This document shows, one piece after another, positions 15,507 to 24,141 of a stretch of DNA of 64,000 nucleotides. The notes under the pieces are model-generated. The model was not told the DNA's origin, searched no databases, and saw only the letters and a program-made list of their open reading frames with translations. Source of the stretch: Streptomyces violaceorubidus (GTDB lineage Bacteria; Actinomycetota; Actinomycetes; Streptomycetales; Streptomycetaceae); the NCBI RefSeq assembly GCF_000717995.1, contig NZ_JODM01000006.1, positions 1 to 64,000 on the forward strand. Reading direction: 5' to 3'. The position numbers and the translations under genes were made by a program. Each line of letters starts with the position of its first letter. Position 1 is the stretch's first letter.

Positions 15507-16385
15507 TCAGCGCGGTCCGCGCAGCGTTCCGGTGGTGAGGAAGGCGCACTTGGCGGCGGCCTCACCGACCAGCGGCAGGTACAGGGACAGCCGTTCCATC
15601 GCGTACGGCAGGGTGAACAGGTCGGCGACCCGAGCGTCCCAGCCGTGCTCCGCCCACCACTTCTCCGGGTCGGCGAGCTGCCAGTTCCAGGCCGCCCCGA
15701 TCGTGGCGAGGGCATTGAGGAACGGGGCCACCAGAGGGGAGTCCACCGCCTGCGAGTTCACGCACTCGGCACCGAAGGTGCTGCCCTCGGCGGAGAGTTC
15801 GGTCATCGTGGTGACGACGGTCGCCACCGCGTCGGGTTCGAGGAAGTACAGCGGGGCCTCGCAGAGCCAGGCGGTCGGCCGCGCGGGGTCGAACCCGGCC
15901 GCGACGAGTTCCTCGTCCCACGCCTCGGTGAGGCCGGCTCCGACAGTGCTGCGGCGACCGCAGGTGACCGGGCTGCCGTCCAGCACGCGGTCCTTGAAGG
16001 CCAGGACGGAAGGGACCTCGACCTCGAAGAGGTGCACCCCGGTCGGCCAGTCCAGCCGGAAGGCGCGGGTGTCCAGGCCGGCACCGAGGACGACCACCTG
16101 GCGGCAGCCCGAACGGGCCGCGGTGAGCAGGTAGTCGTCGAAGAAGCGGGAGCGCACCACCTGCCAGTCGGGCAGCAGGCGCTGCATCGCTCCGTCGCCG
16201 GGCGGTCCCCCCTGGAACCGGGCCGCGTGCAGGAAGTCGGCGGCCCACGGATCGAGGACGTACGGCGTGGGCCGCAGGGCCTCCGCCGCGTGCGCGGCAC
16301 TCGTCCAGAGCGCCGCGTGCGAGAGGCCCTCGGGGGCGCGGGCGGCCGGCACGGACGGGGACTGCGGTCGGGTGGTTTCCGGCAT
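15507..16385 (-). CDS. SAM-dependent methyltransferase, leucine carboxyl methyltransferase-like family
   Basis: A 292-residue protein from ATG 16385 with AGGAGG upstream on the minus strand. The family hallmark VVVLGAGLDTRAFRLDWP (SAM site) and TAWLCEAPLYFLEPDAV place it in the LCM/PPM2 family common in actinobacteria, some members of which O-methylate natural products or lipids. The substrate is unknown. It is the last gene of the reverse block, 152 bp after the ABC1 kinase-like gene; that gap holds short CGGCAGGGAGC-type repeats and no gene. Confidence 0.82.
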   Translation of the reverse strand: MPETTRPQSPSVPAARAPEGLSHAALWTSAAHAAEALRPTPYVLDPWAADFLHAARFQGGPPGDGAMQRLLPDWQVVRSRFFDDYLLTAARSGCRQVVVLGAGLDTRAFRLDWPTGVHLFEVEVPSVLAFKDRVLDGSPVTCGRRSTVGAGLTEAWDEELVAAGFDPARPTAWLCEAPLYFLEPDAVATVVTTMTELSAEGSTFGAECVNSQAVDSPLVAPFLNALATIGAAWNWQLADPEKWWAEHGWDARVADLFTLPYAMERLSLYLPLVGEAAAKCAFLTTGTLRGPR

Positions 16386-16537
16386 GGAACCTCCTGGAGG
16401 CGGATGGAGCGGGCCGCACGCGCACGGCGCGCACGGACTGGCACGGAACGGCAGGGAGCAGCAGGCAACGGCAGGGAGCCGAGAAGGCGGAGGGGGCTGG
16501 TGGAGGGCGGGGGCGGGGTTGCCGGGCGTGTTCCGGA

Positions 16538-18091
16538 TCAGCCGGAGCGGCGACGGCCCAGCAGGAAGGCCGCGGCCCCCAGCGCGAGCATGCCCCCCGA
16601 AGGCCGGGTGGGCCGCTGGCCGCCCATCGCGGCCGGGGTGCGCGGCTCGTGGATGTTCAGCGCGAACTGGCGGTTGGCCACGTCGGACAGGACGCCCCGC
16701 ACCTGCTCGGGACTGGTGACGGCGGCCAGCAGCAACTCCATGGAGTTCCGGGCGAACTGGTTGCGGCCGAGGAACTCGCGGCCCAGGGCGAAGAGGATCT
16801 TCGGCACCTCCGCCTGGAACACCTCGGGCAGCGTGATCTCGGGCGCCAGGCAGCGCACCGAGCCGTCCAGGTTCGCGAACGACTTGCCCAGCAGCGACAC
16901 GGCCGGCGGGGAACCGATGCCCCGCTTGGTCGCCTTGGCGAGCACGGTGGTGAGTGAGACCCCGAAGTTCATGTCCTCCAGGGACAGATGGGAGACCTTG
17001 GGAACGAACGCGGCCATGTCGGCGGCGAACGCGGGCATGTTGGCCCACGGCGTCATACGGCCCATCTCGGCCCAGTGCTGCGCCAGTCCGGCACCGTCGT
17101 TCTGTGCCAGCGTCATGAACAGCGGCAGCAGCTGGAGGCTGGTGCGCCGGTCCAGCCGGCCGACCATGCCCCAGTCGATCAGCGTCGCCGGACCGCCCGG
17201 GGCGGCGAAGACGTTGCCGGCGTGCGGGTCGGCGTGGAAGAACCGGTGGACGAAGTACCCGTGGTACATGAAGCGCAGCAGATCCTTGCCGATCTCCACG
17301 CGTTCGGCGTCCGTGAAGTGGGCGCGGTCGACGTGCCGCACCGACTTCCCGTCCGCCAGCGACTGGACCAGGACCCGGGGACTGGCGTGCAGTACGCGGG
17401 GCACCTCCAGGGAGCGGAAGGGGCGCACGTGCTGACGGGCCTCGTCCATGTTGCGGGCCTCGCCGGTGAAGTCCAGCTCGGGTTCCATGGCGTCGAAGAC
17501 CGAACCGAGCATCGCCTCGATGTCGATGACCTCGTTGAACCGGGGAGCGACGCGGGCCACGATCCGCGACGCCCGGCGCATCAGGGCCATGTCCGCGAGG
17601 ACGCCCTCGCGGATGTTGGGCCGCTGGATCTTCACCACCGCGGCGCGTCCGCCCGGCAGTGTCACGCGGTAGACCTGGGCGAGGGACGCCGCCCCGAGCG
17701 GGGCGGTGGTCTGGACGTCCTCGAAGCGCAGTTTCCAGTCCGGCCCGAGGTCCCGGGCCAGCACCGGCTCGAACTCCGAGAAGGGCTGGACGTCGACCTC
17801 GTCGTGCAGGTTCTGCAGTTCGTCGCGGATGGACTGGGGGACCATGTCGGGCCGGGTGGACAGGATCTGGCCGAGCTTCACGTAGAAGGGGCCGAGGCTC
17901 TCCAGCGCCTGCCGCACCGCCTTGGCGCGGCGCTGCTCGGATCCGGCGGAGGGGTCGGTGCCCTCCGCCGGGGACCGCGCCTCCCGCCTGGTACGCCCGC
18001 GCAGCCGGGCGCCCAGCCCCACCTCGTCGGCCACGAGGCTGCCAAGGACCTTGACCACGAGACGCAGCCGATCGCCGACGACAGACGCCAT
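16538..18091 (-). CDS. ABC1/UbiB-family atypical kinase/ATPase
   Basis: A 517-residue protein from ATG 18091. It has the UbiB/ADCK layout: LGPFYVKLGQILSTRPDMVP (the KxGQ motif), an Ala-rich nucleotide loop PLGAASLAQVYR, a lysine in AAVVKIQRP, catalytic FFHADPHAGN and TLIDWGMVG. The C-terminus ends in a short hydrophobic segment (GGMLALGAAAFLLG) before RRR, consistent with membrane anchoring. Family members assist quinone or isoprenoid lipid metabolism or move lipids. Here it follows a sigma factor and a repetitive NPLAA protein inside a lipid-type cluster, so a role in handling a membrane lipid is reasonable. Confidence 0.88.
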   Translation of the reverse strand: MASVVGDRLRLVVKVLGSLVADEVGLGARLRGRTRREARSPAEGTDPSAGSEQRRAKAVRQALESLGPFYVKLGQILSTRPDMVPQSIRDELQNLHDEVDVQPFSEFEPVLARDLGPDWKLRFEDVQTTAPLGAASLAQVYRVTLPGGRAAVVKIQRPNIREGVLADMALMRRASRIVARVAPRFNEVIDIEAMLGSVFDAMEPELDFTGEARNMDEARQHVRPFRSLEVPRVLHASPRVLVQSLADGKSVRHVDRAHFTDAERVEIGKDLLRFMYHGYFVHRFFHADPHAGNVFAAPGGPATLIDWGMVGRLDRRTSLQLLPLFMTLAQNDGAGLAQHWAEMGRMTPWANMPAFAADMAAFVPKVSHLSLEDMNFGVSLTTVLAKATKRGIGSPPAVSLLGKSFANLDGSVRCLAPEITLPEVFQAEVPKILFALGREFLGRNQFARNSMELLLAAVTSPEQVRGVLSDVANRQFALNIHEPRTPAAMGGQRPTRPSGGMLALGAAAFLLGRRRSG

Positions 18092-18177
18092 CGTGTGTGC
18101 TCCTCAGGTGGGTTGCGGGGACGAACGCCGGCCGGCGCACCGCGTGGAGCCGGCCGACGGGACGGTGGTACGACCGG

Positions 18178-18840
18178 TCAGCTGGAGGTGGAGGACTGGC
18201 CGCCGCGGGGCCGGTCACCCCCCTGCTGCCCCGTCAGGCCCTGAAGCGCGGCCAGGCCCTGCGCTCCGGCCTGGGCCGGCAGGTTGGCCATGTTCTGCAG
18301 GCCCTGGACCGCCTCCAGGAGCTTGGGGAGCACCTGGAGCAGCTGGGTGAGCTGGGTCGGGAGCGCCATGAGGTCGCCCGCTCCGCCGGCCGCGTGTCCG
18401 AGGCCGCCGGCCAGCTGACCGAGCCCGCCGAGCGCACCGGCCGCGCCGCCGACGGCGGCCAGCGGATTGGCCGCCCCGCCCAGTGCGGCCAGGGGGTTGC
18501 CCGCTCCGCCGAGCGCGGCCGCGAGCGGGTTGCCGGCGCCTGCGGCGCCGGTGAGAGCGGCCAGCGGGTTCTGCGCCAGGCCCGCCACGTTGCCGGCCGA
18601 GCCGAGCGCGGCCAGCGGGTTGGCGACGCCCGCGAGGGCGGTCGCCGGGTTGACGGCCCCGGCCAGTGCGGCGAGGGCGTTCGGGGGCAGTCCGGCCAGG
18701 GTGTTGAGGGTGTTGCCGGAGCCGGGCGAGGAATCCGAGTCGTCCCGGTTCAGGAGGTCGTCGAAAGCCTCCTTCCAGCTGTCGGTCATATCGCCCACCA
18801 AATCCTTGATGATGTCCTGGATGTTCTTGCTGTTGCCCAT
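18178..18840 (-). CDS. Repetitive Ala/Gly/Leu-rich NPLAA protein
   Basis: A 220-residue protein from ATG 18840 (GGAAAGGGA upstream). Residues 1-40 are a charged helical head (NIQDIIKDLVGDMTDSWKEAF). Residues 45-150 are degenerate repeats of about 10-17 residues built on NPLAALGGA (at least five NPLAA copies plus NALAA and NPATA variants). Residues 150-200 are an amphipathic Leu/Gln segment (LPTQLTQLLQVLPKLLEAVQ), and the tail is polar. There is no signal peptide or catalytic motif. It looks like a structural, surface- or lipid-associating protein. It lies 53 bp downstream of the sigma factor gene and 86 bp upstream of the UbiB-like gene. I know no named family. Confidence 0.75.
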   Translation of the reverse strand: MGNSKNIQDIIKDLVGDMTDSWKEAFDDLLNRDDSDSSPGSGNTLNTLAGLPPNALAALAGAVNPATALAGVANPLAALGSAGNVAGLAQNPLAALTGAAGAGNPLAAALGGAGNPLAALGGAANPLAAVGGAAGALGGLGQLAGGLGHAAGGAGDLMALPTQLTQLLQVLPKLLEAVQGLQNMANLPAQAGAQGLAALQGLTGQQGGDRPRGGQSSTSS

Positions 18841-18893
18841 GGGTGTAGTCCCTTTCCGTTTCTCAGTGAGGGGAGAGGAGTGGCTGCCGACTC

Positions 18894-19418
18894 CTATCCG
18901 GGGCAGCCTTCCAGGGATTTCGCGCACGCATTTTTCAAGCGGGCTCGGCCCCTGGTGAAAGCGGCTTCGGCCGCCTTGACGGAAATGTTGTGCATGCGGG
19001 CGAATTCCGCAGTGGAAATCCCCTTGGCGCGGGCGAGTATGACCTCCTGTTCCCGTCCCCGCAGGTGTTGCACCTGGCTCAGCAGCCATCGGCCGAAGTC
19101 TTGGTCGCAGACGTCGTCCTCGGTCGTGCCGAAGGTGTCCACGAGCGCTGTACGCTGCAGAAGTCTGCTGCGACGCTCCATGTCACGGTAGAAGTCGATG
19201 CAGAGGCGAAGCGCCACGGACGTCAGAAAGGAACCGAGCCGATTCCTGTCCAACGCGGCGTGAGCGGCTGCGCGGGCCATGGTTTCCTGAACGCAGTCCT
19301 CGGCGTCCTGAAAACTCGGCAGTCTTCGTCGAACCAATCGCATGAGCCGGTCCCGATGCTGGAAGATGTCTTCCCAGGAGCATTCAGCGGGCGATTGGCA
19401 GGTGGAATGTCGCACCAT
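18894..19418 (-). CDS. ECF-type RNA polymerase sigma factor
   Basis: A 174-residue protein with region 2 at residues 20-85 (RDRLMRLVRRRLPSFQDAEDCVQETMARA) and region 4 at 105-165 (VQHLRGREQEVILARAKGISTAEFARMHNISVKAAEAAF). There is no anti-sigma gene beside it and no extra C-terminal domain. It is followed at 53 bp by the NPLAA repeat protein and preceded at 150 bp by the halogenase-like gene, so it is likely the local activator of the reverse block. The target promoter is not evident to me. Confidence 0.85.
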   Translation of the reverse strand: MVRHSTCQSPAECSWEDIFQHRDRLMRLVRRRLPSFQDAEDCVQETMARAAAHAALDRNRLGSFLTSVALRLCIDFYRDMERRSRLLQRTALVDTFGTTEDDVCDQDFGRWLLSQVQHLRGREQEVILARAKGISTAEFARMHNISVKAAEAAFTRGRARLKNACAKSLEGCPG

Positions 19419-19568
19419 GGTGGATTGCAGCCCGTTGTCTCTCGGATTGGGCAGGGAGAACCGCGGTCGACTTTCTATTTGTCGGCCATGTGGTTTTCCT
19501 ACCCGAGGCCCTGGAGCGGCAAACCGGAATGTGTGCCTCCGCGGGGTGGCGGAAATGTTTTTTCGCGC

Positions 19569-21326
19569 TCATTTCCGAGGAGCGGGCCGCCGTGCCCAGT
19601 CGCGGTTCCAGTTGAGCCACATGTCCCGCACGGTCTGGTGCACCAGCGAACTGCCGGCGCGCAGTTCGCTGGTGTACGCCTGGACCGCCTCCTTGCCCAC
19701 CAGGCGCGCGCCCCCGGTGAAGTAGGAGCCCCTCACGTGCCGGGGCGAGCGGTACTTGCCCCACAGCAGGATCTTCATCAGCGGCCAGAGCGTGAACACC
19801 CCGGACGGGCACCGGTTGTCGGGGTCCAGGGTTCCCCAGACGGACGGGACGAGACCGCTCTCGCCCAGCACCTCGTAGATGCGGGCGATCGTCTGCTCCT
19901 TCGTCGACTCCCCGTCGCGGTAGGCGAGCACGGCGTCCCGCGACTGGTCGAACATCCGCTCGACCCAGGGATTGTCCATCCCCTGGAGACCCCGGTACGG
20001 CGGCATTTCCAGGACGTCGAAGCAGGCGGGGTCGTGGGTCTTCTCGTAGTTCACGGCCACCTGGTTCTGGGCGTTCGTGCCGTAGAGCGTGGTGAGGGTC
20101 CACACCCGGTTCCACGCGTTCCACAGGTCGAAGTCGTCGAACGCGATGTAGCTGCACGACACCAGGTCGTCGTAGAACCGGAACATGCGCTTGGTCCAGT
20201 GGTCCAGGTACGCGAACCGGGCGGTGTCGAAATCGTTCTGGCGCACGGCGTCGATGAGCCGGTGGCTCAGGGCGTTGAGCGCCATCACGGTGACGGCGAG
20301 ACCGCTGGAGAAGAGCGGGTCGATGAAGTCACTGGCGTGCGGCAGCAGGCACCACCGGTCGCCGACCACCTTCTGCGAGGCGAACTGGGTGCGGTCGGTG
20401 GACACGTACGGCCGGACCGCCCGTGCCCGCTCGAACTGCCGTGCCACGCTGGGGAAGCGGCGCACATGGTGCCAGAACTCCTCCTCCGCCTGCATGTCGT
20501 CGGGGCGCGGGTACCGGTCGAGATCGAGGTTCAGGCCGACACTGCACAACTCGTTCGTGCCGGCCGACTGGTTGTCGAAGGGAATGACCCACAGCCAGCC
20601 GCCCTGGAACATGTGGTGCAGCGTCCCCTGGCTGAACGGGCTCGGCATGCCGTGCTGCTCGCGCGGCGGCGACACCGCGTCGAAGGGCCGCACGTCGACC
20701 ATGTGCGTGAAGATCGTGCGCGAGCGGGTGCGGTACGGCGGCTCCTGGCGCAGCCCGAGCCGCTCGGGCAGCATCGCCCGCATCCCTCCGGCGTCGACCA
20801 CGTACGACGCCCGGAAGCTGCCGCGGTCCCGGGTGACGAGCGTGGCGCCGTCCTCCTCGAACTTCACGTCGTCGACCATGGTGTGGGTGTACGCGGTGAC
20901 GCCGTAGGAGACGGCGACGTGGAACATGTACGCGTCCACGTCCTGCCGGAAGTAGTGCGAGTCGGGGCCGAGCGGCGGTCCCCAGGTGGGGTACTGCGTG
21001 CACTCGTCGGGCCGGGTCGGCTCGTCCTCCCGGTGGTAGATGAAACTGAAGTTCCGCTTGACCCCGCAGTTCGACGACACATGGCGGCGCAGTGCCGCGT
21101 TGGTCGCCAGGTGCTCGAGTTCCGGGACGTCGTAGCGGCGGGCGAGGACCCGCAGACCGAAGGTGGTCTCGGGGACGGTGGACTCTCCGATGGCGAACCG
21201 GGGGTGACCGCTGCCCTCCAGCAGCAGCACCCGCACGCCGTGGCGGGCGAGTACGGTCCCCAGCATCGTCCCGCCGATGCCGCCTCCGACGATGGCGACA
21301 TCGAAAACACGCTGGTCTTCTTGCAT
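19569..21326 (-). CDS. Flavin-dependent halogenase-like FAD monooxygenase
   Basis: A 585-residue protein from ATG 21326 (AAAGGAA upstream). The FAD motif VAIVGGGIGGTMLG is near residues 10-23, GESTVPETTFGLRV follows near 48, a lysine in CGVKRNFSF lies near 90, and GGWLWVIPF near 243 contains the WxWxIP signature of FADH2-dependent halogenases. A long C-terminal domain (about residues 350-585) is longer than in tryptophan halogenases and resembles that of phenol/pyrrole-type halogenases. Such enzymes need reduced FAD from a separate reductase, and one is encoded at 12227-12814. Halogenation is inferred; some relatives only hydroxylate. Confidence 0.75.
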   Translation of the reverse strand: MQEDQRVFDVAIVGGGIGGTMLGTVLARHGVRVLLLEGSGHPRFAIGESTVPETTFGLRVLARRYDVPELEHLATNAALRRHVSSNCGVKRNFSFIYHREDEPTRPDECTQYPTWGPPLGPDSHYFRQDVDAYMFHVAVSYGVTAYTHTMVDDVKFEEDGATLVTRDRGSFRASYVVDAGGMRAMLPERLGLRQEPPYRTRSRTIFTHMVDVRPFDAVSPPREQHGMPSPFSQGTLHHMFQGGWLWVIPFDNQSAGTNELCSVGLNLDLDRYPRPDDMQAEEEFWHHVRRFPSVARQFERARAVRPYVSTDRTQFASQKVVGDRWCLLPHASDFIDPLFSSGLAVTVMALNALSHRLIDAVRQNDFDTARFAYLDHWTKRMFRFYDDLVSCSYIAFDDFDLWNAWNRVWTLTTLYGTNAQNQVAVNYEKTHDPACFDVLEMPPYRGLQGMDNPWVERMFDQSRDAVLAYRDGESTKEQTIARIYEVLGESGLVPSVWGTLDPDNRCPSGVFTLWPLMKILLWGKYRSPRHVRGSYFTGGARLVGKEAVQAYTSELRAGSSLVHQTVRDMWLNWNRDWARRPAPRK

Positions 21327-21375
21327 GTCTGCGGTTCCTTTCGCAAAGGGAAGGGCGAGTTGCCGGTCCACCCGG

Positions 21376-22035
21376 TCACCGGGGGGCGACGGGGGAACCC
21401 GGCAGCACCCGGCGCAGCCCGCAGGCCACCACCCGGGCGGAGAAGGACACGGCGAACCAGGGAGTGGGCGCCAGGGCGGCCAACCGCCCGCGGTCGCCCG
21501 GGATCTGGCGTGCACCGCGCCCGGTGACGTCGAGCCACGCACCGAAGTGCAGCAGCCGCGCCTCGGGTCCGGCGTCCCGCGCGGGAAACGGCCGCAGGTG
21601 TTCGCGCACCGCGCGCGTGAGGGCCGTGCGCCGCCCCATGCCCACCTCGTGCCCGGCCAGGAACACGTCGAGCAACTGGGCGGAACGGGCCGGGAACCCA
21701 CCACGGCCGAGCGGTGAGCGCCCCACGAGTCCGGCGTCGTGGAACGCGGCCGCGGCGAGCAGTCCCACCCGGTCGTAGGCCGTCCCGTGGCTGCGCGCGC
21801 AGGCGTCGGCCAGCAGGAACGTCCGCAGCGAGTGCACGGCGACGTGCGGTGGCAGCAGTCGGCGCATCTCCGTCAGCGCGGCGCTCGCGAGGGGGTGCCC
21901 CAGCAGCTCCGCCAGGGCGGGCCTGCCGAGCAGGGGCTGCCACGACTCGGGCAACGCCTCCGGCGGAAGACCGGGCGAACCGGCCCCGTCGGCACCGGAA
22001 TCCGGCGCCCCCGGCTTATCGGGCCCTGCGGCCAT
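21376..22035 (-). CDS. HD-domain protein (cyanamide hydratase-like)
   Basis: From ATG 22035 (G-rich ribosome binding site) it encodes 219 residues; a longer start at 22125 is possible. The core has HSLRTFLLADACARSHG, AAAFHDAGL (the HD pair) and LDVFLAGHEVGMG, as in HD hydrolases near the cyanamide hydratase subgroup. The metal-binding His and Asp are present, so a hydrolase or lyase activity on a small molecule is possible. It lies 49 bp upstream of the halogenase-like gene on the same strand and is probably the first gene of the reverse block. Confidence 0.65.
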   Translation of the reverse strand: MAAGPDKPGAPDSGADGAGSPGLPPEALPESWQPLLGRPALAELLGHPLASAALTEMRRLLPPHVAVHSLRTFLLADACARSHGTAYDRVGLLAAAAFHDAGLVGRSPLGRGGFPARSAQLLDVFLAGHEVGMGRRTALTRAVREHLRPFPARDAGPEARLLHFGAWLDVTGRGARQIPGDRGRLAALAPTPWFAVSFSARVVACGLRRVLPGSPVAPR

Positions 22036-22140
22036 GACCCAACCCCCTTGCCCCGCTGCCCCATTGGCAGTGTCCGTCTCACCTTTCTTTACGCTCGGGC
22101 CGCGCCTCGCCCCCCGTTTCACCACGCGTTCCGAACCCTC

Positions 22141-22189
22141 TTTTCGAGCGATTCGAAAAAATGAGCCCTATTTACTCCATGGAGTGAAT
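22141..22189. promoter_or_regulatory. AT-rich divergent promoter region with two palindromes
   Basis: TTTTCGA (22141-22147) pairs with TCGAAAA (22153-22159). Eleven bp on lies a 20-bp palindrome with one mismatched pair (22170-22189) centred on the perfect 12-bp ACTCCATGGAGT. They sit in the 253-bp gap between the HD gene (leftward) and the lipase-like gene (rightward), in unusually AT-rich DNA, and are good candidates for operators controlling one or both. Confidence 0.55.
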
Positions 22190-22288
22190 TCTTTCCCCCG
22201 GACGAGGGATCGTTGCGGAAATTGATGGACGCAAGACTGAGAAGTCCGATCCATCACAGCTCCATTCCCCAGGAAAAGGGAGAACGCC

Positions 22289-23158
22289 ATGAGCTTCCTC
22301 AACCCCCGCCTCCCCGGCGTCAATTCGGACGACGTCGTCACGGACATCACCGAGGCGCCGCACCGCGTGGGCGCGGTCGTCGAGGCCGGCGGGGCCCAGG
22401 TCATCGCCACCGTCGACGTCCAAGCGGGAGAGGACGACTGGAACGCGCCGCCGAGCGAGGAGCATCCGCGCCCGGTGGTGCTCGTGCACGGCACCTTCGG
22501 CAACCGCGGATACACGTGGAACACGGCCACCCCCCTGCTTCGGCAGCACGGCCACCGTGTCTTCCGGCTCGACTACGGCCAGCACGGAAACCCCGTGATC
22601 TTCGGCCTCGGCGACATCAAGCACTCGGCCCGCCAGCTCGCCGACTTCGTCGACGAGGTGCTGCGCCGCACCGGCGCCCAGCAGGTCGACCTCGTCGGCT
22701 TCTCGCAGGGCGGCATGATGCCGCGCTACTACCTCAACGCGCTGGGCGGCGGGCCCAAGGTGCACAACTTCGTCGGCATCTCACCCAGCAACCACGGGGT
22801 CACGGCCCAGGGGCTGATGAACCTCGCCCGCCAGATCCCCGGCGCGGTGGAACTGCTCGAACAGGGCGCCGTCGGGGAGGTCGTGCCGGCCTGGCCGCAA
22901 CTGCAGCACGACCACCCCTTCCAGCGGGAGCTCGCCGAACTGGGCGAGACGACGGAGGGCGTCCGCCACACCGTCATCGCCACCCGGTACGACGACGTGG
23001 TCACCCCGTACACCTCGTGTGCCCTGGAGCGGACGGAGGGGCGCTACGTCAACAACATCGTCCTCCAGGACATCGACCCGGACGACCACACCCCGCACGT
23101 GAGCATGCCCTACAACGCGACCGTGCTGAAGGAGGTCCTCACGGCGCTCGCCTCCTGA
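22289..23158 (+). CDS. Lipase-like alpha/beta hydrolase (class 2 lipase family)
   Basis: A 289-residue protein from ATG 22289 (GGGAGAA upstream). The oxyanion-hole motif RPVVLVHGTFGNRGYTW is near residues 65-80, the nucleophile elbow VDLVGFSQGGMMPRYYL near 135-150, and a late Asp (IATRYDDVVTPYT) and His (DHTPHVSMP) complete the triad. No signal peptide is visible, so it may be cytoplasmic or cell-associated. The fold matches actinobacterial triacylglycerol lipases/esterases. Its position beside a WS/DGAT-containing cluster is consistent with storage-lipid turnover. Confidence 0.82.
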   Translation: MSFLNPRLPGVNSDDVVTDITEAPHRVGAVVEAGGAQVIATVDVQAGEDDWNAPPSEEHPRPVVLVHGTFGNRGYTWNTATPLLRQHGHRVFRLDYGQHGNPVIFGLGDIKHSARQLADFVDEVLRRTGAQQVDLVGFSQGGMMPRYYLNALGGGPKVHNFVGISPSNHGVTAQGLMNLARQIPGAVELLEQGAVGEVVPAWPQLQHDHPFQRELAELGETTEGVRHTVIATRYDDVVTPYTSCALERTEGRYVNNIVLQDIDPDDHTPHVSMPYNATVLKEVLTALAS

Positions 23159-23988
23159 GGGCGGCTGCCGTCCAGGACGACCCGCGCCACCAGCGCAGGG
23201 TCGTCGTTCATGGGGACGTGGCCGCAGCCGGGCAGCCGTACCAGCCGGGCGCGCGGGAGGGTGTGCTTGGCGCGCACGCCCTGTCGGGGCAGGAGCAGCC
23301 GGTCCCGGCTGCCCCAGGCCACGGTGACGGGGATGCCGGGCACGTCGTCGGTGAACAGCACGCTGCGGCCGGCCCGCAGCGTCTGGGCGAACCCCTCGGC
23401 CCGCGCGAGCGCCAGCGTCTCGGCGACCACGGCCTCGGGGGAGCGCCGGCCGGGACGGGCGTAGATCGTGCTGGTCAGCGCGGTGCGTCCGACGGCCGTG
23501 CGGGACAGCCGCTCGACGAGCGGGAGCGGCAGGCTCCGCGCCGTACGGCGCATGCCCGTCAGGAGGCCGAAGGCGTAGCGCCGCTCGGCCCGCGTCCAGA
23601 AGCCGGCCGGGGACAGGGCCGTCACCGACCGGACCAGGTTCTCCCGGCCTAGTTCCAGGGCCAGCAGACCGCCCAGCGAGTTGCCGGCCACGTGGGGGCG
23701 GTCGAGGCCCAGGGCCGCGCAGAAGGCGCCGAGCACCGCGGTCGTCGTCGGCAGGTCGTGCGGCAGCCCGGCCGGCAGCGCGGCCGACTCCCCGAACCCC
23801 GGCAGGTCCACGGCTATCACGTCGCGTTCGGTGGCGAGGATGTCGACCACCGGGTCCCAGGCCTGCCGGTGGTGGCCGATGCCGTGCAGCAGGACCAGCG
23901 GCTCGCCGGCGCCCAGGCGGGCATAGGCGAGGGTGACCTCCCGCGGGCCGTGGGCGGTGGGGGCCGTGAAGGAGAGCGTTGCGGACAT
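23110..23988 (-). CDS. Alpha/beta hydrolase
   Basis: A 292-residue protein from ATG 23988 (AAGGAG upstream); the longer frame is rejected. LVLLHGIGHHRQAWDPVVDIL, VIAVDLPGFGES, the elbow VAGNSLGGLLALELG and a terminal GCGHVPMNDDP give the usual Ser-Asp-His arrangement (Ser in GNSLGG). The 3' ends of this gene and the lipase-like gene overlap by 49 bp in convergent orientation. It is transcribed away from the ECF41 sigma gene, so the pair may be co-regulated. The substrate is unknown. Confidence 0.85.
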   Translation of the reverse strand: MSATLSFTAPTAHGPREVTLAYARLGAGEPLVLLHGIGHHRQAWDPVVDILATERDVIAVDLPGFGESAALPAGLPHDLPTTTAVLGAFCAALGLDRPHVAGNSLGGLLALELGRENLVRSVTALSPAGFWTRAERRYAFGLLTGMRRTARSLPLPLVERLSRTAVGRTALTSTIYARPGRRSPEAVVAETLALARAEGFAQTLRAGRSVLFTDDVPGIPVTVAWGSRDRLLLPRQGVRAKHTLPRARLVRLPGCGHVPMNDDPALVARVVLDGSRPQEASAVRTSFSTVAL

Positions 23989-24002
23989 GGGGCTCCTTGT
24001 CG

Positions 24003-24016
24003 GGAACAGGTGTTCC
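24003..24016. promoter_or_regulatory. 14-bp palindrome upstream of the alpha/beta hydrolase gene
   Basis: GGAACA-GG-TGTTCC lies 15 bp upstream of the hydrolase start, and TGACGTCA follows at 24033-24040. Both sit in the 153-bp gap shared with the divergent ECF41 gene and look like operator sites. Confidence 0.45.
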
Positions 24017-24141
24017 GGGAACGAGTGCACGATGACGTCACGTAGACAGCTTGTCAGCAATGGCTACCGACGGGTAGCCCCGGTGTCCGGCGCGAGCGGT
24101 TCCGTCTGGACACCTCCGGACGCGTCCGCTGGGATGGAGGG

